64,000 nt of DNA from Palsa-661 sp035535015 (lineage in GTDB: Bacteria > Actinomycetota > Acidimicrobiia > Acidimicrobiales > UBA8190): the NCBI GenBank assembly GCA_035535015.1, contig DATLQU010000022.1:1-64000 (forward strand), written 5' to 3'. Position numbers and translations under genes: made by a program. Below are positions 51,217-59,377 of the stretch, one piece after another (the first letter of the stretch is position 1; each line of letters opens with the position of its first letter). Under the pieces are notes generated by a model. The model had not been told where the DNA came from, did no database searches, and saw nothing but the letters and a program-made list of their open reading frames with translations.

Positions 51217-51719
51217 GATCCCAGTATCGGTCACCGGCGGACGTTGTGCCGACCGGGTGTTTGGGGAGGACCTGGGGATGACGGGGCAGAAGTCTGGGGA
51301 TATCACCGCTCGCTCTGGGGAAAGAGTGACGAATTCTCTGGACAACATAGGGATTTCCCTCAAGCGTCTTGACCTTTGCGGGGGTCGGGCGCAGAGTGTC
51401 AGAAGTCGGGTGAATGACGACCGTGTGGCTGCCGGAGATTTCGCTGCAAGGCGAATCGCCGAGTGGACACAAGGAGACGGGTTCCCCGGTCAGGCAGGGC
51501 GGTGCTGCGCCAGGAGGTTCCCTGGGACCGAGCGGTGCAACGCTCGCACCGGGGTCGTCCGGCCCCGACGTGAGCAGCCACCTTCGCCGAGGGCGTGGGC
51601 CCCGAGGAGTGCGGGCGGCTTCGGCCGAACCGGCTACTCGGGGCCTCGCCGCGTCCGGGCCGCCACACTGGCGGTGGGATCCGTCGGTCGATGCGCCGGG
51701 TCCGGGGGAGAGTCGCTCC
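51217..51719. other. Divergent intergenic region
   Basis: About 500 bases between the leftward bicupin and the rightward BtuF-like gene. The first 200 bases are relatively A/T-rich and probably hold both promoters. The frame of the BtuF-like gene stays open through part of it but without family sense. I looked for a cobalamin riboswitch and did not find its conserved boxes. Confidence 0.4.
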
Positions 51720-52625
51720 ATGAAGATCCTGTCGCTGTTGCCGTCGGCCACGGAGATCGTCTTCGCCCTGGGACTCGAGGATTCTCTGGTCGGGGTCACC
51801 GCCGAGTGCGACTTCCCGGCCGCCGCCCGTGACAAGAGTGCCGTGTCGTTCCCGGCCGTCGGTGCCGGTCCGGAGGGCCCGACGCCGACGGCGGCCGAGA
51901 TCGACGGGGCCGTCGCCGGCATGGTGGCATCGGGGTCGCCGCTGTACCGGCTCGACGAGGAGCGGATCCGGACGCTCTCTCCCGATCTGATCCTGGCTCA
52001 GGATCTCTGTCGGGTCTGCGCCGTGCCGTCGGGAGACGTGACCGCGGCGCTCGACCGACTCGGCTGCCGGGCCCGGGTGCTCTCGCTCGATCCGACCACC
52101 CTCGACGACGTCCTGGCCGCGGTGAGGGCCGTGGCCGAGGTCGCCGGGGTGGTCGAGCAGGGCCGGACCTACGTCGAGAGCCTCAGGGCCCGCCTCGAGA
52201 GGATTCGACGACTGACGGCCGACGCCGGTCGGCGGCGGGTCCTCGAGATGGAGTGGTCCGACCCGGTCTACGTCGGCGGGCACTGGGTGCCGGAGATGGT
52301 GGAGGCCGCCGGGGGTCGGATCCTGTTCTCTCGAACCGGTGTCCCCTCAACCCGGCTGTCCTGGGCCGAGATCGGCTCGGCTCAGGCCGACGTGGTGGTT
52401 TTCGCCCCCTGCGGGTACGGCCTGGCCGAGGCGGTGGCCGAAGGGGAGGATCTGCTCCGGCGGCCCGAGTCGGCCGGCGTGCCCGAGGTCTGGGCTCTCG
52501 ACGGCAGCGCCTACTTCTCCCGTCCCGGTCCCCGGCTGGTGGACGGGGTGGAGCTGTTGGCCTCGGTGCTTCACCCCGGGCGGGTACCGGTCCCGGCCGC
52601 CGGTGGCGCCCGGCGGCTGCGCTGA
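51720..52625 (+). CDS. Cobalamin-binding-type periplasmic protein (BtuF-like), apparently cytosolic
   Basis: 301 residues from ATG 51720. MKILSLLPSATEIVFALGLE, LVGVTAECDFP, LSPDLILAQDLCRVCAVPSG and RRVLEMEWSDPVYVGGHWVP, EMVEAAGGR are the standard blocks of the BtuF/“cobalamin-binding protein” family. No signal peptide or lipobox precedes MKILSLLPSATE, and no BtuC/BtuD genes are near. Such leaderless homologues are common and of unsure function. Three 27-bp repeats begin at its stop codon. Confidence 0.85.
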   Translation: MKILSLLPSATEIVFALGLEDSLVGVTAECDFPAAARDKSAVSFPAVGAGPEGPTPTAAEIDGAVAGMVASGSPLYRLDEERIRTLSPDLILAQDLCRVCAVPSGDVTAALDRLGCRARVLSLDPTTLDDVLAAVRAVAEVAGVVEQGRTYVESLRARLERIRRLTADAGRRRVLEMEWSDPVYVGGHWVPEMVEAAGGRILFSRTGVPSTRLSWAEIGSAQADVVVFAPCGYGLAEAVAEGEDLLRRPESAGVPEVWALDGSAYFSRPGPRLVDGVELLASVLHPGRVPVPAAGGARRLR

Positions 52626-52697
52626 ACGGACCGGCCGCCCCGCTGGTGCTGAACGGACCGGCCGGCCGGCTGGTGCTGAACGGACCGACCGGCCGGC
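52621..52697. repeat. 27-bp tandem repeat, nearly three copies, at the stop codon of the BtuF-like gene
   Basis: Units start at 52621, 52648 and 52675 with the shared opening GCTGAACGGACCG; the TGA of the first unit is the stop codon of the gene. Expansion of this kind adds only untranslated sequence unless the stop is lost. Confidence 0.85.
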
Positions 52698-52739
52698 GCT
52701 GAGCGGGGACTTGGCCGACGACGGAGCGACGACGGGGGG

Positions 52740-53012
52740 TCACCGGATGAGGAAGGCGCCGGCGCCCTCGAGCGGCTCCTCGGTCACGTCGACCCGGGTG
52801 ACCCGGGCCATGGGAGGTCCCGTCCGGCACCAGGCCACGAGATCGTCCACGGCCCCGGCCGGGCCCTCGAAGGCCGCCTCCACCCGGCCGTCGGCCAGAT
52901 TGCGGACTGAGCCCGCCAGTCCGGCCCGGACGGCCCGGGCGTGGCAGGAGGCCCGGAAGCCCACGGCCTGGACCCGACCGGTCACGAGGACGCGTCGGCG
53001 GACATCGGTCAC
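52740..53012 (-). CDS. acyP: Acylphosphatase
   Basis: 90 residues from GTG 53012, the usual family length. The active-site loop is GRVQAVGFRASCHARA with the phosphate-binding Arg, and the catalytic Asn is in GSVRNLADGRVEAAFEG. It hydrolyses acyl phosphates in the cytosol. The GTGA overlap with the stop of the CDF transporter gene (53009-53012) supports the start and translational coupling. Confidence 0.92.
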   Translation of the reverse strand: MTDVRRRVLVTGRVQAVGFRASCHARAVRAGLAGSVRNLADGRVEAAFEGPAGAVDDLVAWCRTGPPMARVTRVDVTEEPLEGAGAFLIR

Positions 53013-53935
53013 CGCGGCGGCGTGGAGGCCTGCGCCGCGAGGGAGTCCATGAGACAGGGATCGGATGCGTCGTCGGTGCACCGTTCGCATTCGAGCTCGA
53101 GGGTGGAATGGGCGATCGTGAACGGCCCGGCCACCGCCCCCTTCACCCGGTCGCCGATGGCCTGCGCCTCTTCGAGCGACGGGTGGCCGACCACCACCAC
53201 GTGGGCCGAGAGGGCCCGGACCTCGCTGGAGAGGCTCCAGACGTGGAGGTCGTGGACCTCGGCCACGCCGGGGACGGTGACCATGGCTCCGGTCAGGGCA
53301 TCGAGATCGAGGTCGCTCGGGGCCGACTCGAGCAGAACGCCGAGGCTGGCGGCGAGGAGCCGGTAGGCCTGGACGATGATCAGGGCTCCGACGGCCAGGG
53401 AGGCGGCCGGGTCGGCGAAACGCAGGTGGGCGTCGACCACGATGAGCACACCGGCGGCGGCCACCACCAGGGAGGCTGCCGCGTCGGCGGTCATGTGGAG
53501 CGCCGCGCTCCGCATGTTCAGATCCGGTCCCCGCTCCCGCAGGACCCAGGCGGCCAGGGCGTTGACGGCGAAGGCCCCGAGGGCCACCCCCACCATGATG
53601 GCGCCCTCGACCGGCCTCGGGTGAAGCAGCCGCTGGACACTCACCACCACGATGGCGGCGGTGACGGCGGCGATGATGGCGGCGTTGGCCAGGGCGGCGA
53701 GGATGGTGCCGCGGTGGTAGCCGAAGGAGTGCTCGGGGCTGCGGGGCCGCAGGGCGAAGCGGACGGCCACCAGGGACATGGTCAGGCCGGCGACGTCGGT
53801 GATGTTGTGGCCGGCATCGGCCAGAAGGCCCGACGAATGGGCCACCAGACCGGCCAGAAGTTGGCCCGCCGCCAGGGCGAGGTTGACCCCGAGGATGACG
53901 ACCAGGCGCCGTGTTCGGCTGCTCCCTCGGCCCAT
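53009..53935 (-). CDS. Cation diffusion facilitator (Zn/Co/Cd efflux)
   Basis: 308 residues from ATG 53935 (a longer start at 53986 is possible). Six transmembrane helices; HSSGLLADAGHNITDVAGL contains the His/Asp pair (HxxxD) of the metal site in helix 2, and LHMTADAAASLVV the second HxxxD in helix 5. A cytoplasmic C-terminal domain follows (VPGVAEVHDLHVWSLSSEVR), ending in a Cys/His-containing tail (ECERCTDDASDPC). It exports divalent metal ions by proton exchange. Coupled to the acylphosphatase gene by a 4-base overlap. Confidence 0.93.
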   Translation of the reverse strand: MGRGSSRTRRLVVILGVNLALAAGQLLAGLVAHSSGLLADAGHNITDVAGLTMSLVAVRFALRPRSPEHSFGYHRGTILAALANAAIIAAVTAAIVVVSVQRLLHPRPVEGAIMVGVALGAFAVNALAAWVLRERGPDLNMRSAALHMTADAAASLVVAAAGVLIVVDAHLRFADPAASLAVGALIIVQAYRLLAASLGVLLESAPSDLDLDALTGAMVTVPGVAEVHDLHVWSLSSEVRALSAHVVVVGHPSLEEAQAIGDRVKGAVAGPFTIAHSTLELECERCTDDASDPCLMDSLAAQASTPPR

Positions 53936-54004
53936 GATCCGGCCCCGCTCCTCGTGTTGGTCCTGGTCACAGACTACCGGGGGCACCGGCCGGGGACCCC
54001 GACT

Positions 54005-55777
54005 TCAGGCCGAGGGACCGAACCAGTCCCCGTCGGCCTCACCCGTCCGGTAGCAGGCGGCCAGATGGTCGAACCAGGCCACGCTGTCCTCCAGGCCGCC
54101 CGGACGGAAGGCCTCGGTCCATAGCCGCCGGTGCTCGGCCACCACCGCCTCCAGCTCGGAGCCGAGGACTCGGCGGTCGGCGGCCCCCACCGACCGGAGG
54201 CTCCCGTCCCCGGCCAGCCGCCGGCGGGCGTCGCCGCTGGCCAGCCGTAACAGCGCCACCGTGGCCCTGGTCTCGTCGAGCAGCCGGGTGCCGTCGGGCC
54301 GCCGGGGCCGGGCCCGGGCCACGCCGGCCAGGGCGTCGTCGAGGGTGCCGTCCACCCGATCGAGGTCGTCGGCGGTGAGGCCCCGGGTGGCCCCGCGGCC
54401 CACCCGCCATTGGGGCAGGAGGATGGTGAAGACGAGGGCCGACATGTTCGGCACCTGGGGGGTGAGCATCCGGGGGATCCGGCCGAGCCCGACCACCGCC
54501 CGGCCCAGAGCGCCGGCAGGATCGTCGAAGCCATGGACGTCGAGCAGGGAGGCGAGCCCCCCGGGGTCGAGTCCGTGGTGGGATTCGGCACACCAGCTGA
54601 AGGCGGCGGCGGCCGCGAATCCGGGCTCGCTGACCACCGGTTGCTGGTGGTGGCCCATATCGCCCCAGTCGGTGGTGAGCATGCCCGTGGCCCCGTGGCT
54701 GAGGCCCGCCCGGGCGGCGGAGGCGATGTTGCCGAGCATGTTCTCCACCCGGCCCGAGATCGACAACCAGCTGGAGGTGCCCGGACTCATCCAGAAGGGC
54801 AGGCCGGCGGCGGCCAGGGCCGCCGCCCGCTCGGCGAAGGGATGGTTGTCCTCGTAGCCCCACTCACAGACGGTGACCCCCTCAGGGACGCTCGAGAGAA
54901 GGTCGGGGTCAGCGGCCAGGACATCACCCCAGACCAGGGGTTGCCGCCCGGCCATGACGGGCAACTCGACCAGCCGGCGCAGCCAGTCGGCCCACTCCGG
55001 ATGGCGTTCGGGCGCCAGTTCCCAGGGCTCGTCCAGGCCGATGTGGATCCGGCCGCTCCCCACCACCGGGGCCAGCTGAGCCAGAAGATCGCTGACCAGG
55101 GCGAAGGCCCCCGGCTTGGCCGGATCGAGGGTCATCGGCGAGCGGTGCACCCCGAAGACCCAGTCGAAGCCGTCGGGGGCGATGGCCAGCGGCCGGTAGC
55201 GGTCGTGGCGGAGCCAACGTTCGAAGTGGCCCAGGGTGTTCTGATTGGCCACCAACTCGATGCCGCGCGACCGGCAGTGGTCGTCGATGGCCCGAAGGTC
55301 CTCCGCCGTGTAGGGGTCGGCCAGACGCCAGACCTCCTCGTGGCCGGCATAGGCGAAGGTGTGCTCCATGTAGAGCTGCAGCTGGTTCAGCTTCCAGCCG
55401 GCCAGGCGGTCCACCAGGGCGAAGAGGCTCTCGAGGGTGGGCACCCGGTTGCGGGCCACGTCGAGCATGACCCCCCGGACAGAGAAGTCGGGCCAGTCGA
55501 GGATCCGGCAGGCCGGCAGGGTGGTCGGATCGCCGCGCCCGCCGGGGTCGGCGAAAGCGGCCCCCTGGCGGAGCTGGGCCAGGGTGGCCCGTCCGTGCCG
55601 GGCCCCGGCGTCGTCGGCCGCCGCCAGGGAGATGCCCCCGGGGCCGATCTCGAGCCGGTAGCCCTCGGCCGCCAGGGTGTGATCGCGGCTCTCGGTGACC
55701 GCTCCGTCGGGGACAGCGCCGCCGCCGGGGGCGGGCGTGAAGGAACGGGGTCGGGGGAGCAGGACCGGTTCGGTCAG
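54005..55777 (-). CDS. Glycoside hydrolase family 20-like beta-N-acetylhexosaminidase
   Basis: 590 residues if translation begins at CTG 55777, where CTGA overlaps the stop of the upstream gene in the same way as other coupled pairs here; the frame has no ATG or GTG between that point and far downstream, and a longer start would overlap the neighbour by over 100 bases. The N-terminal domain has RDHTLAAEGYRLEIGPGGIS. The barrel opens with DFSVRGVMLDVARNRVPTLE, and continues with GRIHIGLDEPWEL, the His-x-Gly-x-Asp-Glu catalytic pair of GH20. It lacks a signal peptide, so it may act on cytosolic N-acetylglucosaminides. Operon with the three genes upstream. Confidence 0.82.
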   Translation of the reverse strand: MTEPVLLPRPRSFTPAPGGGAVPDGAVTESRDHTLAAEGYRLEIGPGGISLAAADDAGARHGRATLAQLRQGAAFADPGGRGDPTTLPACRILDWPDFSVRGVMLDVARNRVPTLESLFALVDRLAGWKLNQLQLYMEHTFAYAGHEEVWRLADPYTAEDLRAIDDHCRSRGIELVANQNTLGHFERWLRHDRYRPLAIAPDGFDWVFGVHRSPMTLDPAKPGAFALVSDLLAQLAPVVGSGRIHIGLDEPWELAPERHPEWADWLRRLVELPVMAGRQPLVWGDVLAADPDLLSSVPEGVTVCEWGYEDNHPFAERAAALAAAGLPFWMSPGTSSWLSISGRVENMLGNIASAARAGLSHGATGMLTTDWGDMGHHQQPVVSEPGFAAAAAFSWCAESHHGLDPGGLASLLDVHGFDDPAGALGRAVVGLGRIPRMLTPQVPNMSALVFTILLPQWRVGRGATRGLTADDLDRVDGTLDDALAGVARARPRRPDGTRLLDETRATVALLRLASGDARRRLAGDGSLRSVGAADRRVLGSELEAVVAEHRRLWTEAFRPGGLEDSVAWFDHLAACYRTGEADGDWFGPSA

Positions 55778-56724
55778 CTGCCCGCCCCCCAGGGGCTCTC
55801 GGCCCGCAGGCCCCGGCCCACCATCTCGGCCAACTCTGTCCGGACGACCGGAAGGTCGCCGGCGTGGGTGACGCCGATGCAACGTCCGCTTCCGGCGATC
55901 ACCCGGACCCGGCGGCCGGCTGGGCCCTCACCGGCGCCCGGGCCGGAGCCGGCCACCATCGCCCCCACGATCTCGGGCAGAAGGACCTCGGTGTCCGACG
56001 CCGGCGTCGGCCCCACCACGGTGCCGTCGGGGTCCACGTCGGGGTGGGCCTTGCGGACGGCCTCCTCCAGAACGGGCCAGATGGCGGGGCTGAATCCCCA
56101 GAGGTTCATCGACACCCCGGTGTCACCGGGCAGCTCCTTCGGCTCGAGGCCGTCGTCGGCCAGGAAGCGGCCGTCGCTCTGGAGCGTCACCTTGCGCCTC
56201 TCCACCAGGGCGCGCAGCCATCCCCCGGCGTCGGCCTGACAGGTCCCCCGGGTGAGCGGATCGGTGGAGACGACGGTGTCGCGCAGTTGATACGAGACCA
56301 GAGCGTGATCGGTCTCCGACGTCAGGTGCTCGACCAGCCGGGCCAGGGCGGGCACGCCGTAGATGTCGTCGGCGTTGATCACAGCGAAAGGCTTCTCTCC
56401 CACGAAGCTCCGGGTCCCGAGCACGGCATGGGCCGTCCCCAGGGGGAAGGCCTGCCGGGCCAGGGAGACGGGCACCGAGGCCGGCCAGACCCGGTCGACG
56501 TGGTACGTGATGGCCGGTCCCGAGGCGGGGCCGAGGACGAGGACGATCCGACCGAAACCGGCGCGCCGGGCGTCGCCGGCGTTCAGGTCGATGACCGCTT
56601 CGCCGTGCAGGCCGACGGGGGCCAGGGGCTTGCAGCCCCCGTAACGCTTGGCCATGCCGGCGGCCAACATCACGAGGACGGGCCGACCCGAGGCGCCGTC
56701 GTCGCCGGCCGTCAGCCCCCCCAT
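55774..56724 (-). CDS. Sugar-nucleotidyltransferase-like protein
   Basis: 316 residues from ATG 56724, which overlaps the end of the fabH-like gene by 13 bases. VLVMLAAGMAKRYGGCKPLA is the NTP-transferase signature (usually LAAGxGxRxGxxK; here GMAKRYGG), FAVINADDIYG supplies the metal-binding Asp pair, and MNLWGFSPAIWPVLEEAV follows. Such enzymes activate sugar or choline phosphates with an NTP. With the GH20-like gene behind it the pair may process amino sugars, by inference. Confidence 0.85.
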   Translation of the reverse strand: MGGLTAGDDGASGRPVLVMLAAGMAKRYGGCKPLAPVGLHGEAVIDLNAGDARRAGFGRIVLVLGPASGPAITYHVDRVWPASVPVSLARQAFPLGTAHAVLGTRSFVGEKPFAVINADDIYGVPALARLVEHLTSETDHALVSYQLRDTVVSTDPLTRGTCQADAGGWLRALVERRKVTLQSDGRFLADDGLEPKELPGDTGVSMNLWGFSPAIWPVLEEAVRKAHPDVDPDGTVVGPTPASDTEVLLPEIVGAMVAGSGPGAGEGPAGRRVRVIAGSGRCIGVTHAGDLPVVRTELAEMVGRGLRAESPWGAGS

Positions 56725-57638
56725 CGTAAGACGGCGCTGGCCCAGGTCATGCCCCCGCCGAAGCCCGACATGAGCACCGTCGCCCCCGGTTGGAGAAGAC
56801 CCGTCTCGAGGGCGTCGGCCAGGGCCAGGGGGACCGAGGCCGACGAGGTGTTGCCGTACCGGTCGATGGTCACGACACAACGGTCGCCGGCGATGCCCAG
56901 TCGTTCACGCGCCGCGGAGATGATCCGGGCGTTGGCCTGGTGGGGGACGAAGACGTCCACGTCCGCCGGCGTCAGCCCGGCCCGGCCGAGGGCGGCCAGA
57001 GAGGAGTCGACGACGGCCCGGACGGCGTGGCGGAAGATCTCCTTGCCGTTCATGAAGAGGTAGCCACCGATGTCGCATTTGAGCAGGTGCCGCAGGGATC
57101 CGTCGGCGCCCAGATCCCAGGCGAGCAGTTCCCCGGGCCCGTCGGTCGCCTCGAGCACGACGGCTCCGGCCCCGTCGCCGACGATGACGGCCAGGCTCCG
57201 GTCGTCCCAGTCGGTGATCCGCGACAGGGTGTCGCTGCCGATGACCAGGATCCGCCGGGCTCCGGCCAGGGCCATTGCGTGGGCCGTCACCAGGCCGTAG
57301 ACGAACCCGGAGCACGCCGCGTTCAGGTCGAAGGCGCCCCCGGCGGTGCCGAGCTGTTGTTGGACGGTGGCCGAGGTGCCGGGGACGACGGCGTCGGGCG
57401 TGGTGGTGGCGAGTACCAGCAGATCGATCTCCTCGGGCCGGCGGCCGGCGCGCTCGAGGGCCTGCCGACCGGCGATGACGGCGAGCTCGGATGTGGTTCC
57501 GCCGATGTGCCGTTGCTTGATCCCCGTCCGTTCGGTGATCCAGGCGTCACTCGTGTCGAGGGTGGCCGAGAGGTCTTCGTTGGTGACGATCTTGTCGGGG
57601 ACGGCGATGCCCCAACCGCGGATGACTGCTCCGGGCAC
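56712..57638 (-). CDS. fabH: Beta-ketoacyl-ACP synthase III-like (FabH family)
   Basis: 308 residues from GTG 57638, chosen because it follows the thiolase stop and AGGGGG; ATG 57662 or 57686 would overlap the thiolase. The catalytic triad is visible: Cys in LNAACSGFVYGL, His in VFVPHQANARI, Asn in DRYGNTSSASVPLAL. TSDAWITERTGIKQRHI and the C-terminal GFGGGMTWASAVLRWGG are typical. It condenses an acyl-CoA with malonyl-ACP to start fatty acids, or a specialised variant. Its place behind a thiolase gene hints at lipid or polyketide starter handling. Confidence 0.93.
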   Translation of the reverse strand: MPGAVIRGWGIAVPDKIVTNEDLSATLDTSDAWITERTGIKQRHIGGTTSELAVIAGRQALERAGRRPEEIDLLVLATTTPDAVVPGTSATVQQQLGTAGGAFDLNAACSGFVYGLVTAHAMALAGARRILVIGSDTLSRITDWDDRSLAVIVGDGAGAVVLEATDGPGELLAWDLGADGSLRHLLKCDIGGYLFMNGKEIFRHAVRAVVDSSLAALGRAGLTPADVDVFVPHQANARIISAARERLGIAGDRCVVTIDRYGNTSSASVPLALADALETGLLQPGATVLMSGFGGGMTWASAVLRWGG

Positions 57639-57642
57639 CGGG

Positions 57643-58809
57643 CTAGGCCCCCTGGAGGACATGGATGCCGACGGCGGCGGCGTCACCGGAGATGATCCCC
57701 CCGGTGTTGACCGCCATGGCGATCCGGGCCCCCAGGCGCTGGCGGCCGATGGCCCGGCCGAGCAGTTGGTGGACGAGCTCGGCGATCTGACACAGACCCG
57801 TCGCGCCCAGCGGATGGCCCCGGGCCACGAGGCCTCCGCTCGGGTTCACGAAGACGGCCCGCCCGCCGATGTCGGTGTCACCGGCCGCCGTGGCCGCCCC
57901 GGCGGTGCCCGCCGGGAAGAAACCCAGGGATTCGAGGGCAAAGAGCTCCTCGGCGCTGGTGGCGTCGTGCAACTCGATCACGTCCACGTCGGTCGGACCG
58001 ACGCCGGCTTCCTTCCAGGCGACGGCCACCGTGTCCTCGAGCCGCTTGTGGTAATCGAGTTCCCCGTTGCCCGAGCGCAGGATGCTGGCCCGGACGCGCG
58101 GCGCACCGCGTACGGGACCGGTCACCAGGACCGCGGCGGCGGCGCCGTCGGTGAACGACGAACACATCAGCCGGGTCAGGGAACCGGCCACGACGGGGGC
58201 GGCGAGCACCTCCTCGACGGTGACGGGCGTCCGGAATTGGGCCAAAGGATTGCGCGCCGCGCAGCGGCGGGCCTTGGCGGCGGCGGCGGCGATCTGATGG
58301 ACCGTCGTCCCGAGGACGTCGATCTGGTGGCGGACCCAGCGGGCGTTCAGTCCCATAAGCACGCTACCGGCCTCGTTTTCGATGGTGGCCCGGAGATCGG
58401 CCCGCTCGTCGGCCGGCAGTCCGTCTTCGATACCGGCGATCGTCTGCGCCCGGTTGCCCGTCCACATCTTCTCGACGCCCACCACCAGGACCGGTGACTG
58501 CCCGGCGCGAGCCCCCATGACGGCGACGTGCATGGCCGAGGACCCGCCGGCACACGAATTGTCGACATTGACGATGCCGGCGTTGCCGAGGCCCGCGTCG
58601 CGCAGCCAGGACTGGCCGCGGATACACCCCTGATCGCTCAGCCGGCCGCCCAAGGCGTTGGCCATGACGACCAGGCCGACGTCGGCCGGTGACAGGCCGG
58701 CGTCGGCCAGAGCCTCTTGCACGGCCTGGCGGGCCAGTGCCTCGGGCGTGAGGTCCCGCCGGTCCATGGCCGTCATCCCGACCCCGACGATGCTCACCTC
58801 TGGCGTCAC
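57643..58809 (-). CDS. Thiolase-family (SCP2/lipid-transfer type) protein
   Basis: 388 residues from ATG 58809. SIVGVGMTAM opens the fold; the nucleophilic Cys is in VNVDNSCAGGSSAMHVA; VNPSGGLVARGHPLGATG carries the GHP histidine. The C-terminal loop reads VNTGGIISGDAAAVG, so the second catalytic cysteine of degradative thiolases (CGGGxGxG) is absent. This is the usual state of SCP2-type thiolases and of the non-thiolytic retro-aldol partners in actinobacterial sterol degradation. First gene of a four-gene coupled operon. Confidence 0.9.
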   Translation of the reverse strand: MTPEVSIVGVGMTAMDRRDLTPEALARQAVQEALADAGLSPADVGLVVMANALGGRLSDQGCIRGQSWLRDAGLGNAGIVNVDNSCAGGSSAMHVAVMGARAGQSPVLVVGVEKMWTGNRAQTIAGIEDGLPADERADLRATIENEAGSVLMGLNARWVRHQIDVLGTTVHQIAAAAAKARRCAARNPLAQFRTPVTVEEVLAAPVVAGSLTRLMCSSFTDGAAAAVLVTGPVRGAPRVRASILRSGNGELDYHKRLEDTVAVAWKEAGVGPTDVDVIELHDATSAEELFALESLGFFPAGTAGAATAAGDTDIGGRAVFVNPSGGLVARGHPLGATGLCQIAELVHQLLGRAIGRQRLGARIAMAVNTGGIISGDAAAVGIHVLQGA

Positions 58810-59026
58810 AGCGACCTCATTTCGCGGGGCTGGGGGTGGCGGAACCTACCGTCAGGCGGGGAAAGCGGTGGGCCTGTCGGCCTGGCCTGAAAACCGTGCC
58901 CGGGCACGCGCCTCATGGTACCCGGAAGCCCAAGTCGGGCCTGAGACGTGCCTGGGACCGTGGCACCGGGACCTGCCGGGACCGTGGGCCGCACGGGAGC
59001 GGGACCGGTCACGGCAGAATGGAGGC

Positions 59027-59350
59027 ATGGCCCAGCTGACCGAAGAGGAACGTGACCAACGCTCACACGATCTGAACGAACTGATCGAGCTCATGCGGCC
59101 GGCTGTCCAAAGCGACGGAGGTGACCTGGCCCTGCTCGCTTTCGACGTCGAGGCCGGCACGGTGGAGGTCCAGCTCCAGGGGGCCTGCAGCTCGTGCGCC
59201 ATCTCGTCCGCCACCCTCCAGGGAGGGGTCGAACGGATCCTGCGCAGCCGGCTCGACTGGGTGACCGAGGTCCACGGCGGGGTCGACGAGTCGGCCGACC
59301 CCTTCGAGAGCGCGGCGCGCGGCCAGGGTGGCTACGTCCCCAAGTGGTGA
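59027..59350 (+). CDS. NifU-domain iron-sulfur scaffold protein
   Basis: 107 residues from ATG 59027. ELMRPAVQSDGGDLALLAFD and LQGACSSCAISSATLQGGVE are the NifU C-terminal (NFU) domain with the CxxC cluster ligand pair (CSSC). It accepts or carries a 4Fe-4S cluster for transfer to apo-enzymes. A CAGAAT box ends six bases before the ATG, so the gene may be leaderless; a GGAGG lies too close to the start to be a normal ribosome site. Divergent from the thiolase operon. Confidence 0.92.
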   Translation: MAQLTEEERDQRSHDLNELIELMRPAVQSDGGDLALLAFDVEAGTVEVQLQGACSSCAISSATLQGGVERILRSRLDWVTEVHGGVDESADPFESAARGQGGYVPKW

Positions 59351-59377
59351 GACGGGCCTGATCCGGCGGCCGCCTGT

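Noticed and set aside
51217..51719. Cobalamin riboswitch upstream of the BtuF-like gene
   Set aside because: I searched for the conserved B12-box and GCCACTG region and found only weak resemblance.
54410..56239. A 600-codon frame on the plus strand
   Set aside because: It lies opposite the GH20-like and nucleotidyltransferase genes, is Gly/Pro/Arg-rich, and matches no family.
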